A stretch of 64,000 nt of DNA, taken from assembly GCA_026874595.1 (NCBI GenBank), contig CM049322.1, forward strand, positions 25,081,400 to 25,145,399, read 5' to 3'. The notes beneath the pieces were generated by a model. It saw only the letters and a list, made by a program, of their open reading frames with translations. It did no database searches and had not been told where the DNA came from. This document shows, in pieces, positions 31,047 through 44,470 of this stretch (position 1 is the stretch's first letter; every line of letters starts with the position of its first letter). Made by a program: the position numbers and the translations under genes. This stretch comes from Sipunculus nudus (lineage: Eukaryota; Annelida; Sipuncula; Golfingiida; Sipunculidae).

Positions 31047-31780
31047 ATCAAGCAAGTAGTGCCCACTATTTTTTACTCCTGTGAACTGGCACTTGGCAGT
31101 GACTTATTTCCAGGAGTTCCTGGAGTAATTTTATTCCAGAAACTTTTGTGCTTTCACTTGTAGTTAAATTATATGAAAAGGTAGGATGGGAGAGGAGGAT
31201 TTCAAAAGGTTTGATGGGATTCTGATTCCATTAATTTTTTACCCAGAGTTCTGTATAAAAAAATATTTCATTTATACAAACAGGTGAACATGCAAACAGT
31301 GATTAAGAAAATATAGGATAAAATTGTTTATATATATTCATGTTTTCCTTACCGAAATAATGTTATCATTTTAAAGTGTTACTTTTATAGAATATATTCC
31401 ATTTCCTTTTTTAAAATACTTTACACACAAGTGTCCCCTTTGGTGCGTGTTCCCATGTGATACAGGGATCACAGCAGTGACTGAGTGGTATGTGGAACAT
31501 ATGTCCTGTGAATTAACGGAAAATGTGGCTGATTTGTCCAGATGCAGGATTAAAAACTACACAGACAATGTAGGTCACAGGCCAGGAATGTACCCAGCTG
31601 TAATTGGCAGATAGTTTGTTTTTGTTCTTCAAGCTCTCTGGCTTTTAGATGGGTGTGCTGCGTTTCAGTGGGAGGCAGCCTCAAGGGCAGGTCAGTACAT
31701 ACACCATCAACAGAAATAACAAAACTCCACTGCAGCCTCAGATCAACAGCCATTCTCAGTGGGCATGTATGATGGTTTTT
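31047..31780. other. No gene seen
   Basis: Unique-looking sequence with moderate GC between 31430 and 31770. Short overlapping frames on both strands give no recognisable peptide. Confidence 0.5.
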
Positions 31781-33080
31781 AGCTCAGCTGACTGCAAGTT
31801 CATTGTGGCTCTTTGTCTATTCTTGCCTGCCTATTGTAACATAGCACAGATGATAAATGTTCCACTTGGAAACTCCTTACTTTGTTTCAGATAAGTTCTG
31901 GTCAAATTTTATCTGTGTTTGAAAAAAAAATCAGGGTACATTGATCTCGGTTTAACTAGCTACTGGATGAAAACATGAATTTGTGGACTGGGAGTTGGAG
32001 AGACTGCATGAAACTTGTTACATTTTTCATAAAAATATCTTCAAAATTGTCACTCAGAACCTTCATGCCACATATAATGAGGGGAGTAATGTTGTTTTCA
32101 GTGCTGCCTATCGTTATTGTCTGTAGAACATCTTGTGAACGTGATAACTTTTGCAGGGTTGCATATTTTCCTCCAAAATTTGAAATGCGTATTGTTCCTA
32201 CCAAAATTTCGGAGGAGTTTGAAAACCCTTGACCTTCATCTACAAGGTCAAATCTGCCAAAATATGAAATTGTTGTCAACCCCGTAACTGTTTAAAAGTA
32301 TTTATCACTCAGATTTGGTACAAGACTTGTTTCAACCAAGTTCATAGATGAGTTAAAAAACTGGTGACCTTGAAAAGGATTTCCAAGGTCAAATAAGCCA
32401 AATTATAGTTATTCTTTCTTGAATATGATAACTTTTGAAGGGCTGCATATTTCCCCCCAAAAATTTGAAACACAAATTGTTCCTCTAAAAAGATCAAAAC
32501 TTTCGAAAACCGGTAATCTTGACCTTTTATCTTCAAAGTAAAATTATGCCAAAATGTAAATTTTTGACACACCAGTTCTTTCTGTCAAAATCTTGAAGAT
32601 GTTTGAAAAGCAGTGAGTGAACTGCTGAAATCTGGAATCATTGTTTTGAGATAGTTTTGAGAATCTTCTATCTGACCTAAGTCCCTTTTTTCGTGTTTGT
32701 CAACAAAACAGTCAAGTCTCCTTTGTGAAATTTTACTATGATCAGGCAATTACATGTAAAATTATGTAGAAACACCTGTTTCTCTTAATTTTATTCACTG
32801 ATTGCCGTAACTTTGGTATGTAATGTTGGGTAGCTGTATTGTATATGTGGTATGACTTCCGACATTTTGTAATGTTTTTATCAGGTTAAATGCTTGGTTT
32901 GAGAGCAAAGAGCAAGCATGTTCAGGTTTCAGCTCAGTAGTAATATAACCTGACTGGTCCTTCATACACAGTAAAACATCCCCTTTACCTTATCAAACAG
33001 TGGCACCCAAACTATAAAATGATGAATATTTTATCAGACAACTTCAGCTGAGGTCAGGTGACCCTTCCTTAAGGTAGAAG
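31781..33080 (+). mobile_element. Possible old family 1 Helentron-like element
   Basis: Begins AGCTCAGCTGACT after a T run like the intact family 1 heads. Near 33042 it has TTCAGCTGAGG followed by GTGACCCTTCCTT, a degenerate version of the family 3' end. Inside are two units about 288 bp apart (gataacttttgcagggttgc at 32138, gataacttttgaagggctgc at 32425) with ccttgacc/aaggtca motifs. The ends are too worn for certainty. Confidence 0.45.
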
Positions 33081-33106
33081 GACTGGCTTAATTCATAAAA
33101 ATTGTT

Positions 33107-33727
33107 TGTTTGCAATAAAAGGTAAGTATACTTGATACTGAATGTACTTGTGCACAATAAAAGGTATACTTGATATTGAATGTACTTGTGCACAATAAAA
33201 GGTATACTTGATACTGAATGTACTTGTGCACAATAAAAGGTATACTTGATACTGAATGTACTTGTGCACAATAAAAGGTATACTTGATACTGAATGTACT
33301 TGTGCACAATAAAAGGTATACTTGATACTGAATGTACTTGTGCACAGTAAAAGGTATACTTTATACTGAATGTACTTGTGCACAGTAAAAGGTATACTTG
33401 ATACTGCATGTACTTGTGCACAATAAAAGGTATACTTGATACTGAATGTACTTGTGCACAATAAAAGGTATACTTGATACTGAATGTACTTGTGCACAAT
33501 AAAAGGTATACTTGATACTGTATGTACTTGTGCACAATAAAAGGTATACTTGATACTGAATGTACTTGTGCACAATAAAAGGTATACTTGATACTGAATG
33601 TACTTGTGCACAATAAAAGGTATGCTTGATACTGAATGAACTTGTGCACAATAAAAGATATACTTGATACTGAATGTACTTGTGCACAATAAAAGGTATA
33701 CTTGATACTGAATGTACTTGTGCACAT
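33107..33727. repeat. 38-bp minisatellite, about 16 units
   Basis: The unit is gtacttgtgcacaataaaag followed by gtatacttgatactgaat. It contains the palindromes TTGTGCACAA and GTATAC. Since 38 is not a multiple of 3, all three minus-strand frames stay open with the same 38-residue cycle (up to 227 codons at 33044-33727); these are artefacts and not proteins. Confidence 0.96.
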
Positions 33728-35160
33728 TTTGGGTCACTGGTTGCATTTTGTGAAAAAAGGTGACTTCTTTTTAGTAAACACTATCAGTATGAGTATGATG
33801 GGCTGACAGGGTGTTTGTAAACTAACTCCTGCCCTGTCACAGGCCTGTCAATCACATTACCCCAAGCCCTCACCTTGGTCATTCGGCCAATAGGTGCAAG
33901 TGATTAATTAATGCATTGGCCAAGTCCAAGGGGCAATAAGGGTTGATGGTTGAGGTTTAAAGCCAAATCTAATAAGCTTATATTAACGCTCAGTAAAGCA
34001 ACCCCAACTCAAGCTTAGATTGGTGTGCAAATGCTTATGTCCTTGTGAATAATCTGTCAGTGGATGACTGTCATATAGTGTCGTTGGCCTTTCACTCTTT
34101 TGACATTTATATGGAAGCACAAATTTTTATCTGGCATCATGTTATTGCTGCTATGTCCCGGGCCTATCCAAAGATGTGAAAAATGATTTCCAAACAAGCT
34201 ACTTTATATCCAACCATGTCTTGATATTCATACTGTCAACATCTCAACAACTAAATATTATGTACATAACAAAAGAAAATACAATGGACCAATGATGAAA
34301 TTTTTCGAATGCCCCTTGTTAAAAGTTCTGCACATGTTGATTGAACTCTTGTCTTAGTGAGCCGAACTTGGTGAACCTTCAGACTTTCCTGGATGCTGTT
34401 ATTTGTTGATTGTTAAATCGGTTAAAATTTCTTGTTTACATGTATTATAATAAACCTTATTACAAAATATAACCAGGCTCTATCTGTGGCGTGCATGTGT
34501 ATGCATGGTGTATAAATGTTAAAACCATCGTTTCCTGCTTCCCTGAAAGAAACCAAGTCAAGACTTTCATGTGACTAGTAGGCCTATGGGTATGTGATTG
34601 TTGAAAGCTGGTTTTATTTTCAACTCCCAGGCACCTATAAAGGGTAAAAATCGTAATAACTTATTTTATGCCTTAAATTAATTAAAAGGATTTTATTAAG
34701 GAAAATGTAAAAAAATGAAATGATTTGTGAGGGTTTCAAAATTAAACACTGTAAAATTGTAATTGTTAAACATAACTCACAAAACTAAAACAGGCCTGGG
34801 GATTTTTATCTAAATTTTTGTGTAATTTAAAAATATATTCTGATATATTCTGCTTTAGATGTGCTGGAATAAACTGCTTTATGTTAAATATTTAAATTAA
34901 ATTAAACATTATCCTCCAAAACAAAGTATATATTTATCACAATGTAGGGAATCTCCTTAGCTTCGAGAAAATGTATATTTTAAGGGTTCCTCAAGCATTA
35001 GATTGTTCAATGCAAACGAAAAACTGAAATAAAGTCAGGTCATGATGCATTGGGTGGGGGGACCACTCCTGCACCTTAAACACAGTCATGACTAGATTAC
35101 TGCTGAATGTTAAGTTGTAAACCAGGGAATGCTGGTGTCAGGTGTCATATTTCTACAGTG
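33728..35160. other. No gene seen
   Basis: AT-rich intron- or intergenic-like DNA with no repeats or coding signal that I can identify. Confidence 0.6.
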
Positions 35161-35740
35161 TGCTCACCAGCCCTCCCCCCCCCCCCCTCCACACACACAC
35201 ACACACAGTGTCCGCTGACATCAGAGGGTCCATGTGTTGATGACATGTTCTGTTGCTGCCGGGGTGTTCATAGCATAGCCTGGGTGGTTACTGATGTGTT
35301 GTCAGCTATCACAGACAGGTTACTAGGAATGTGGTGCACTGTCTTCCAGTGTGTCTGTCAGCATGAAACAGTCATACATTTTCATGTTGCCTGCTTTTTA
35401 AGGTCTCATAGCTCTCTGCACCCTTAATCTAAATCTGTTCCTTAAGATAAGCCTCTTTCGATAACCTGGAGTGAACTTCATATATCATGAGACAGGGAGT
35501 TTGTCAGTTGACAATTTATTGAAGGCAGGTGAATGTCTGTCTCCTTGTCTCACATATGTGAATGTAGTGAAGCAGAAATGGCGGACTCCATTCAGTAAGC
35601 ATGTGGATATGTCTATGTTTGACCACAGATTAAAAATTATGTGACCAATAATTCCAATTTAGTCAAGAGTTTAAGTGAAAAAACTATAGAAAACCAAATG
35701 ACAGAGCTTTATTTGTGCCAACTGAATGTTCCACAACCAG
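35161..35740. other. C/CA tract and unassigned sequence
   Basis: A (C)12-like run followed by (CA)n at 35167-35206. A 106-codon plus frame (35107-35427) crosses it and is not convincing. Confidence 0.5.
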
Positions 35741-36655
35741 CCAGAGACAGCCAGCCAGATAAAGCCAGGCAGAGAGAGCATACCAAAGACAGCCAGGGAG
35801 AGAGCAAGCCAGAGATATCCAGCCAGTGAGGGCCAGTCAGAGGCAACCAGCTAGATACAGCCAGGCAGCGAGAACAAAACAATGAGAGCCAGCCAGAGAG
35901 GGCCAGAAAGAGAGAGCAAACCAGTGAGAGCAGTCCAGAGACAGCCAGAGTGCAAGCCAGAGATATCCAGCCAGTGAGGGCCAGCCAGAGGCAACCAGCC
36001 AGATACAGCCAGGCAGCGAGAACAAAACAATGAGAGCCAGCCAGAGAGAGCCAGCCAGAGAGAGCAAACCAGTGAGAGCAATCAAGAGACAGCCAGAGTG
36101 CAAGCCAGAGATATCCAGCCAGTGAGGGCCAGCCAGAGGCAACCAGCCAGAGAGAGCAATCAGTTTAGAGCCAACCAGAGATAGCCAGCCAGAGATAGCC
36201 AGCCAGAGAAAGCAATCCAACGACAGCAAGTCAGAGATAGCCAGAGTGCAAGCCAGAGATATCCAGCCAGTGAGGGCCAGCCAGAGGCAACCAGCCAGAT
36301 ACAGCCAGGCAGTGAGAACGAAACAATGAGAGCCAGTCAGAGAGAGCCAGCCAGAGAGAGCAAACCAATGAGAGCAAACTAGAGACAGTGAGAGTGCAAG
36401 CCAGATATCCAGCCAGTGAGAGCCAGCCAGAGACAACCAGCCAGAGAGAGCAATCAGTTTAGAGCCAACCAGAGATAGCCAGCCAGAGATAGCTAGCCAG
36501 AGAAAGCAGTCCAACGACAGCAAGTCAGAGATAGCCAGCTAGAGAAAGCAAACAATTGGGAGCCAAACAGTGACAGCCAGCCAGAGACAAACAGCCAGAG
36601 AGAGAAAACCAGTGAGAGCAAACCAATGAGAGCCAGCAAGAGATAACCAGCTAGA
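35741..36655. repeat. CCAG-rich minisatellite with higher-order units
   Basis: The basic motif is agccagccagaga (about 18-20 bp). A higher-order block of roughly 150 bp starting agagtgcaagccagagatat recurs at about 35948, 36094, 36246 and 36394. The strand is extremely purine-rich with almost no T. The minus strand gives a 228-codon tryptophan/leucine-rich frame (35837-36523, SGWLSLAGS repeats), which follows from the repeat and is not a gene. Confidence 0.93.
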
Positions 36656-36921
36656 GGTTTCTGTGATTTCTCATAAATATGTGGAACGTGACCTGAACAT
36701 GTTAGATGTGACTGTTGATGATAAAAGTTGTTCTGTAGTCTCTGTATGGGACAGGTCAGACAGAGTTTTTACCTTTAACTTCATAATCATATGTTGTACA
36801 GAATGTATTGTAATATATATTTTTTTAAGGACTGAAGGAAAATAAAACATGAAAAGGAAAACTGTATGATATAATTATATTTATTTTATATATATTATAT
36901 TTAATTTTTATGCATTTTTTT

Positions 36922-39562
36922 AGCTCAGCTGACTATAAGTCATCTGAGCTATAGTCGTGGTCCATTGTCCGTCGTCCGTCCATCCGTCTGTCTGTCCGTC
37001 CGTCCGTAGATGTGGCACATTTTGAAACCATAAGACATAGGAATCCAAAATTTGGCATAGTGTTAGATGTCCCCAAGATCTCCTACCAAGCTAAAAACGG
37101 GGTCTTTGCGACTTTGTTCCTTTGAGAAATTAAGGAAAAACCTCAATTTTTTATTAAAAACCTATTTTCACACTTCAGGGCTGCCTAATATCAAAACCAC
37201 TCATCTGTTTTTCCTCATCTTTACCATAAATATTCCTCTATATAGTTCCTATGTACATGCCTGAAATTATGTCTGTATTATATAATTTAAGAAAGTTATG
37301 GGCCAAAACATAAGGCATTTTGAAAAAAATCAGGAAAGATATTTGATCACTTAACACAAAACTTGTTAAAGCTATGGACTTTTTTTCAAGCAATATAACT
37401 TTAATTTATCAAAATTAAATTGTATACCCAAAATTAGATCAAAATCTTTTAAATTATTTAAAATATTAACAAAAATAAAAAAATTGGTGCCTTAAATTTT
37501 GCCTAACTTTGACCATGGCACGTTTTTTTCCTGTAAGTACTGTGGATTTAATTTTCTCAGCATGTTTTTGTTAGCATTTTGTCTGTTAACACCAAAATAT
37601 GAAACCAGTTGATCAAAAACTGTAGATTTTATTCAAGTTTTCAAGCACCATGTAACATATTGTTTACATCAGGCTAGTGTTATGCAGTTTGCAAGAGCTC
37701 AGCTCCCCAGCTTAAGCTCTCAGTTCCTAAAATTTGGCATACAATTAGATGTCTCCAAAATTCCCTACCATGCCAAGAATTTGGTCACCAGGACTTAATA
37801 CCTTTGAGATATTAATGAAAAACTTCATTTTTCAATTAAAAACCCATGGTTACACTTCAATACTGCCTAATATCAAAACCACTGATCTGACTTTAATCAT
37901 ATATAATATACATGTTTTTCTATACATTCTCTGTGCACATGCCAGAAATGATGTCAGTATTGCGTAATTGTTTTAAGTTATGGGCCCAAACATAATGCAC
38001 TTTGTAAAAAATCAAGAAATATATTTACTCCCTTAACAAGGGGCTTGCTGAAGCTAGAGATTTTTTGTCAGGGATGTAACATTATTTAATCAAGATTCAA
38101 TTGAATACCCAAAATTAATTCTGAATTTTTCAAATTTTATAAGTTATTAGTATAAATATAAAATTAGTACCTTAAATTTTGCCCAACTTTGACCATTTAT
38201 CTTTTGTTTCATGTGAGCTCTGTTTATATAATTTTCATATCATGCACACATAAGGATTTCAGCTTTTTAGTTTAGAAAGCTGAAAGAAATTGGCCAAAAA
38301 TTGTAGATTTTATTAATGTTTTTATGAGACCATGTCAGACCTTGGCTCTCTCCAGCCACTCTTGAGTCACCTGTATGTTGACCTTGTTGAACTTTCAGCA
38401 AATTATGCACGCTTGGGGCGAGGCATATACTGGGGCAGCAAGGCAGGTTATGGCCAGCCACAGTTGATCCAGGTGTCCAACCGAGCTCATCTAGTAGTTT
38501 TTACCAACTACTTAACATAACAATAAACAATAAATTAATCAATTTTTATTGGTTTTTAATAACAAATTAAAGAAAAATAGAAAAGGAATTTGTTAGTTTA
38601 TAATAATAGGGAATTAACTTGCAGTTACTGATGATATAAGAATCTTGTATCGATGGATAGAATGTCACATATTCCAATTAACACCATGCAGTCACCTATG
38701 GCATTTTTCAGTTCAATTTTAATAATAAAAGAGAAAATCATATTATTCATTACTAATCATTAGGGATCATATGAAGGAAATTAATGATAGACAAAGATGC
38801 AGTTGATAATATTAATCTAGATTCCTACTGTGTCTAGTGTGTACATTGATGTGAAATTAGTCCAAAATAAATATATCACATTTATTTTTTTTTAATATAA
38901 ATAAAAGCCATGAAACAAGGTACTTATGATCATTATTTAAATGTGTGAATTTTGTACATTCTGGATTCTCAACACCATTGTTTGGTGAAAACTGAATAAA
39001 TACCAGACATGGTGGGAATACTTTGCAATTGTATTTAAATATGAATATGAATATGTACTACATTATAAAATTTCTTGCATAAAGAATGGGAATTCAGGTA
39101 AAAATGAAAGTATATGAATACCAGTGCAAATACTTTCCAAATGTATTCATGAATGCATTCATGAATATATTCTTTAATATTATTTTAATAATCATTTCAG
39201 TTATATTTCATTTTAAAAATCATACGATTCTCCTATTATTTTTAATAAAAATTATATCTGGGACAATATTTGTATTTTTTTTTAATAAATAGTTAAACTC
39301 TTATATGATATGATCTGCTTATAAGTTATATGGCCCAGTCAAAATCTGTGTGACAATAGTACTCCATTTGTTAATAAAATAAATGAAATCAATTCTCTTC
39401 TCTGTCTCCAAAGGTACCATCAAAATCATACATAAGCTTAACAACAACAACTCATAATACAGCTTATACTTATTACCACACAAAACCAGCATGTGCCTCA
39501 TTTCTAAATCATATTTTTTTATCATATATAACAGCTGAGCGCCGTGACCCATAGGTCCCTTG
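36922..39562 (+). mobile_element. Family 1 Helentron-like element E1
   Basis: The 5' end AGCTCAGCTGACTATAAGTC (itself a near-perfect stem with TCATCTGAGCT) follows a T run. About 35 bp later comes a (GTCC)n microsatellite. The interior has two related units of about 650 bp (from about 37030 and 37735; shared aaatttggcata, ttagatgtc, cctaatatcaaaaccact). The 3' end has CAGCTGAGC, TGACCCATAGGTCC and CTTG, then TT. No transposase is present, so it depends on proteins from elsewhere. A closely related but rearranged copy occupies 44471-47002. Confidence 0.75.
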
Positions 39563-40880
39563 TTCTCTGTTTTTGTGACCTTCAAATGAAGCAGTCTGGC
39601 TGTTAATAAGCACAAAGGGCACAAACTGTAACCGTCCAGCCTAGAATCTTCAATCTGTACATCTTGGGAGGTCTTAGGCAAATCTCCTTGGAAACCTGAA
39701 GTTTGGAACTATATTCTGCAAGATATGTGAAAGAACATGACTTGGGCACCCAAATGGACAGATTTAGATGATTGCATGGTTTTTCGTTGGACCTAGAAAC
39801 TTCTAATTTGATAAAGATCAAGGGAGGTTCCTGCAAAAATTTCTTGGTAACCTGAAATAATGTCACAATGCCCTATATTCTGCAAGCTGTGTGAAAGAAC
39901 ATGATTTTAACACTATTAGTAACATGGGCACAAATGGTAGCAGCTGGATGAAAAATAGGTTCACTGTGTCAGTGTAACCTAAATCTGAGATATATTTTAC
40001 ATCTATGTTACTCATTGTTCTAATTTCCCTAAATTCAGCTGAGCATCATTCTTTTGCCAGTCAGTATGAATATATATAAATGTAATACACCTGGGGGGAG
40101 GGGTCAGTATCTGATGATGATGATTTACAGTTCATGTGGTTTCTTCAATACATTTATATATGAAGTTCATACTTTTCTTTTATTCATGACAATAAACACT
40201 TTCCTGACTAGTGTTTGATATGTCAAATGTTTTGAAATTATTGTCATGACTTGTTATATATAGATTAATGAAGACAGTGGAATTTATATATTTAATTTTT
40301 TTCTGTTATATTAAAGTATAGAATATGAAAAAAGAAAGTCTTCATTGTGTTTAGTCTGTTTAATTTTCTGGCTTTGGCCTGTTGAGGCCTGAATGGACCT
40401 GGTGGGTCTTTTATGAAGTCAGAAACCCAGTGAGAAGATATACCATTACAGCAGAACCATCTTGTAAATAAAGTTTATGAGATGACACATATATTTGTTA
40501 TAATCAAAAATAACATATATTTGTTACAATCATTCTTTTCTTGAAAAGAATAAGGTTTGTGTGTTTTAAATTCACTGCACTTTGAATGTTCAGAGGAGCA
40601 GGATCAAACAAAACAAACTGGATTGAATGGTTCAGAGGTGGCTGTGTTTAGTTATCTGCTTGTGCTGGAGATGATGTAACAGGTGCTCCCCAGCCTGCTT
40701 CTGATCAAGGCTGAGCCAGATGTGACCTTCCTCCAAACATCCTAAACCATCTCAGCTATGTCGTGTTTTGGTTTGTATGCTTCCAGCAACATGAAGAACA
40801 GTCTCAACCAGTAAATACCAACTGTTGCATTGACCTCCTGTTGCTGGTGCGGGAAAGTGAAAATTTAAATAATTTCTGAT
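39563..40880. other. Diverged repeat pieces, no gene
   Basis: Positions 39600-39910 contain two worn units related to the E7 type (gggcacaaactgtaaccg, cctagaatcttcaatc, ctccttggaaacctgaag). From about 40050 to 40880 the sequence is unique-looking with no coding signal. Confidence 0.5.
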
Positions 40881-40888
40881 GATGGCAA

Positions 40889-41296
40889 ACACCCAGTCTT
40901 TATGGTTCCATTCCTGTGATTATAACACCCAGTCTTCATGGTTCTCTCCCTGTGATTATAACATCCAGTCTTCATGGTTCTCTCCCTGTGATTATAACAC
41001 CCAGTCTTCATGGTTCTCTCCCTGTGATTATAACACCCGGTCTTCATGGTTCTTTCCCTGTGATTATAACACCCAGTCTTCATGGTTCTCTCCCTGTGAT
41101 TATAAAACCCATTCTTCATGGTTCTCTCCCTGTGATTATGACACCCAGTCTTTATGGTTCTCTCCCTGTGATTATATCACCCAGTCTTCATGGTTCTTTC
41201 CTAGTGATTATAACACCCAGTTCATGGTTCCCTCCCTGTGATTATAACACCCAGTCTTCATGGTTCTTTCCTTGTGATTATAACACCCAGTCTTTA
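40889..41296. repeat. 36-bp minisatellite, about 11 units
   Basis: The unit is cccagtcttcatggttctct followed by ccctgtgattataaca. Because 36 is a multiple of 3, long frames stay open on both strands (for example 40865-41119 minus, 40916-41398 plus); none is a gene. It directly abuts the 5' end of E2. Confidence 0.95.
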
Positions 41297-41298
41297 TT

Positions 41299-43224
41299 AG
41301 CTCAGCTGACTATAAGTCATCTGAGCTATAGTCGTGGTCCATTGTCCGTCGTCCGTCCGTCCGTCTGTCCGTCCGTCCGAAGATGTGCCACGTTTTGAAA
41401 CCGTAATACCTAGGAATCCAAAATTCAGCATAATGTTAGATGTCCCCAAGATCTCCTACCAAGCCGAAAACTGGGTCTTTGCGACTTTGTTCCTTTGAGA
41501 AATGAAGGAAAAACCTCAATTTTTTATTAAAATCCTATTTTCACACTTCAGGACTGCCTAATATCAAAACCACTCATCTGTTTTTCCTCATATTTACCAT
41601 AAATATTCCTCTATATAGTTCCTATGTACATGCAAGAAATTAAGTCTGTAAAGTATAAATTCTTTAAGTTATGGGTCCAAACATAATGGACTTTTTAAAA
41701 AATCAGGAAAAATAATAACTCACTTAACATGAAAAATTTTGAAACTAGAGTCTATTTTCTCTAGTATATAACTATGTTTAATTAAGATTCAATTGTTTAC
41801 TGAAAATTAGATTTGAATTTTGTAAATTTTTTAAGTTATTAGCATAAAAAAAAAATCAGTACCTTAAATTTTGCCCAACTTTGACCATGGCACGTTTTTT
41901 TCCTGTAAGCACCATTGATTTAATTTTCACAGCATGTAAACATAGATATTCAGTTTGTCCAAATCTGAAATTTGAAAATAAAAGCTTGAAAATTAAGCTA
42001 GTTATTGATTTTTTTTTCTGTAGTCACTTGCTTTGATTACAGATGCAGGGTCCCACTCCAGGTCACTGGAAGTCAGCTATGCCAGGGTTTCTGATTTGTT
42101 ACAGTCACTGGGGGAGATCCCCTGCTGTGACAGGTGTACAGTTATTCTCATATCACCACTCCAATCACCCCCCCAACCCCCCCCCCACCCCCCCCCCCCC
42201 CGCCCCCCCCCCCCCCCCGCAAACCCAACCCACCAAGTGTTATGCACTAATTGTTATTGTTTTCACTGTATCTCCTTAATTGTAATGCTGTTTCCACTCT
42301 GATATGCAAAAACTTTCCTTGAAAAAATAATTCAAGGTGTAATCAAGAAGATGCAATGTTGTGTAATGTAGCATTTTTAAAGAAATCAGTTTTCTTTTAA
42401 ATGATTTTAACAAATATAATTGAACCCATCAGTATGCTTAAATTATTATAAAATATGAAGCACATTTTGGATAAATAAAGACAATTAAAAATTGTGAAAT
42501 CTAAATCAAGTATTATTTTTAGATATTTATTGTTTTGCAGATTTAAAAGATATATTTTTGTGGTAAAAGATAAATAAACATTTGTATGCATGATGTGGTG
42601 TTATCTGACAAGATTGAGATTTATGATGATGCAATTGAGAATTATGAATCAACTTTTATATTCAAATATATATGTTAAATTGGAAATGTATAGAAATATT
42701 AACTTAAATTAGAAAATAATTGATGTGATAAAAAAATGAGGATTTAATACAAACATTTGTTCATTATTTTCCTGCCTCAGCAGAATTTGAGATCAGGCTT
42801 TGTTTGCCCTGTTTTATGTTGTTTATTAGCTCTATTTCAACTGTATACATTTCATAAAAAAATACATATATATTTAATAATAATTTATAATTTAATATAC
42901 TAAAAAATAGATTCAATTGAACAAATGTGTAAACTACTGAAATGTCAACAGATAATCGAAAAACCAACTAATGATCATGGTAATAGTACAGATCATTTGT
43001 TCACAAACTGCTCATATGCTTTAGTTTCAACATTAGGAAACACATGGTCAGGTCACAAAATATTTTTTGCAACAATTTCTTGCTCATCAATACAAACCAA
43101 TCATATAAACCAACCAAGGCCTTTATTACCTCTTCCTCTCACACTTTATCTCCATTTGATATTATTTTAGATTTTTACCTTCAAGGTTAACGTCAGCTGA
43201 GCACAGTGACCCATAGGTCCCTTG
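41299..43224 (+). mobile_element. Family 1 Helentron-like element E2
   Basis: 5' AGCTCAGCTGACTATAAGTC, (GTCC)n at 41345-41380 and an E1-like first unit, then a segment with an exon-like insert (42043-42165) and a long C tract (42165-42219). The 3' end is GTCAGCTGAGC, TGACCCATAGGTCC, CTTG. The terminal GCTCAGCTGAC and subterminal GTCAGCTGAGC are exact complements. E6 is the same subtype. Confidence 0.75.
42043..42165 (+). pseudogene. Captured exon-like segment in E2
   Basis: Preceded by a splice-acceptor-like tract ending in ttgattacag. The frame beginning ATGCAGGGT reads MQGPTPGHWKSAMPGFLICY, then SHWGRSPAVTGVQLFSYHH. The same segment occurs in E6 at 63476. The substitutions between the copies over this stretch (ggg/ggt, tcc/tca, ttc/ttt) are all silent in this frame, whereas the first two would change residues in the neighbouring frame. 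I do not recognise the protein. The copies have lost any start context and run into a C tract, so this is a gene fragment and not a working gene. Confidence 0.5.
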
Positions 43225-44470
43225 TTAAAAATCAGGAAATATATTTGCTCACTTAACATGAGAATTGCTGAAGCTGGAGACTTTTTCTCAGGAATATACC
43301 TTTATTTAATCAGGATTCAATTTTTTACCCAAAATTAGATCTGAATTTTGCAAATTGTTCAAGTTATCAGCATAAATAAAAAATCAATACCTTAAATTTT
43401 GTCCAAATTTGGCAGTGGCACGTTTTTTCCCTGTAAGTACTGTTGATTTTATTTTCACAGCATATATACATAAGGATTTAATCTTTTAAAATCTGAAATT
43501 TCAAAGAAATTGTTTGAAAAGAGTAGCTTTTATTCAAGTTTTCATACACCATGTCAAGTGTTGTTTACATCTGGCCCACCTAGTAGTACAGCCTTCACTT
43601 GCATTATGTAACCCACCCCAGGCAGCTTGCCTTGGCCCAGCTTGGCCACTACTAGCAGGCTTCCCCTCTGCCCTGCACTCACCCCCCCCCCCCCCCCAGC
43701 TGGTGCATAAACTAGATGAATGTTATAATTTTCTGTATTTTATTTTATTCTTGGACATGCTACATTTTAGATTTTGTATTGTACCACCAGGGTTACAATG
43801 ATTAAAGTGCACATTTAATTGTGTCCACAAAGTGATGTATTGCTATGAAAGTGTGGATGTTCATCAGATAAGTAATGCTTTACTTCAGAAGAGTAAAACT
43901 TCACCAGGTGTGAAATTGACTATTAATTCCAGTAATTAATTATAGCTGAGATTGTAATTAGCATAATTATATTGTTTGTCCCTCATTCAACCAACAGTGT
44001 GTATACTTTATTTGAAAAGATGTTTTTATTTTATCAAATGTACTGAATCTTTTATTTTATTTCGGTGAATAAAATTAAGCATGTACTGAAAACTCCAATG
44101 TGCAATACGTTTTAATAGGGATTCAAGGAATAATTTTGTAGATGCCATGTTGTTATATATAAACTTAAATGCATTATTCCCTTGAAAGTGAAATGAAGGT
44201 ATTAGTCCATTCTGTCCATTTGCCTGTCCATCTGCAAATTTTTCATATGCATCACAGTATCTCAAAACTTTTACTGTTTTTCTTCATGACAGTCTTTTCA
44301 GAGTATTAGTTTGCAATCATATATTGAGAACTTTACTATAACCAAGTAGGAGGGCCCTTTCCTCTTAGCTTCTCTTATGCTTATATAAATAAAAAACATT
44401 ACAATAGAATATTTTTCATATTTTGCATTTGCAAAGCTTAAGCTGGTTGTCGTGACCCATGGGTCCTTTG
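43225..44470 (+). mobile_element. Family 1 element E3, 5' part missing
   Basis: Starts abruptly in the aaaaatcaggaaatatattt region of the family 1 core. It runs through ttaaattttgtccaaatttg and a (C)n tract (43681-43698) and ends TGACCCATGGGTCC, TTTG at 44470. No AGCTCAGCTGAC head is present. Confidence 0.6.

Noticed and set aside
33044-33746. Minus-strand frames of 227 and 217 codons
   Set aside because: The 38-bp unit contains no stop in any minus frame, so all frames stay open with the same cyclic peptide.
35837-36523. 228-codon hydrophobic SGWLSLAGS protein on the minus strand, looking like a membrane protein
   Set aside because: Follows from the CCAG-rich minisatellite. No start context, and the repeat copies differ at random.
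40865-41398. Open frames on both strands through the 36-bp repeat
   Set aside because: A unit length divisible by three with no stops; open on both strands, so not informative.
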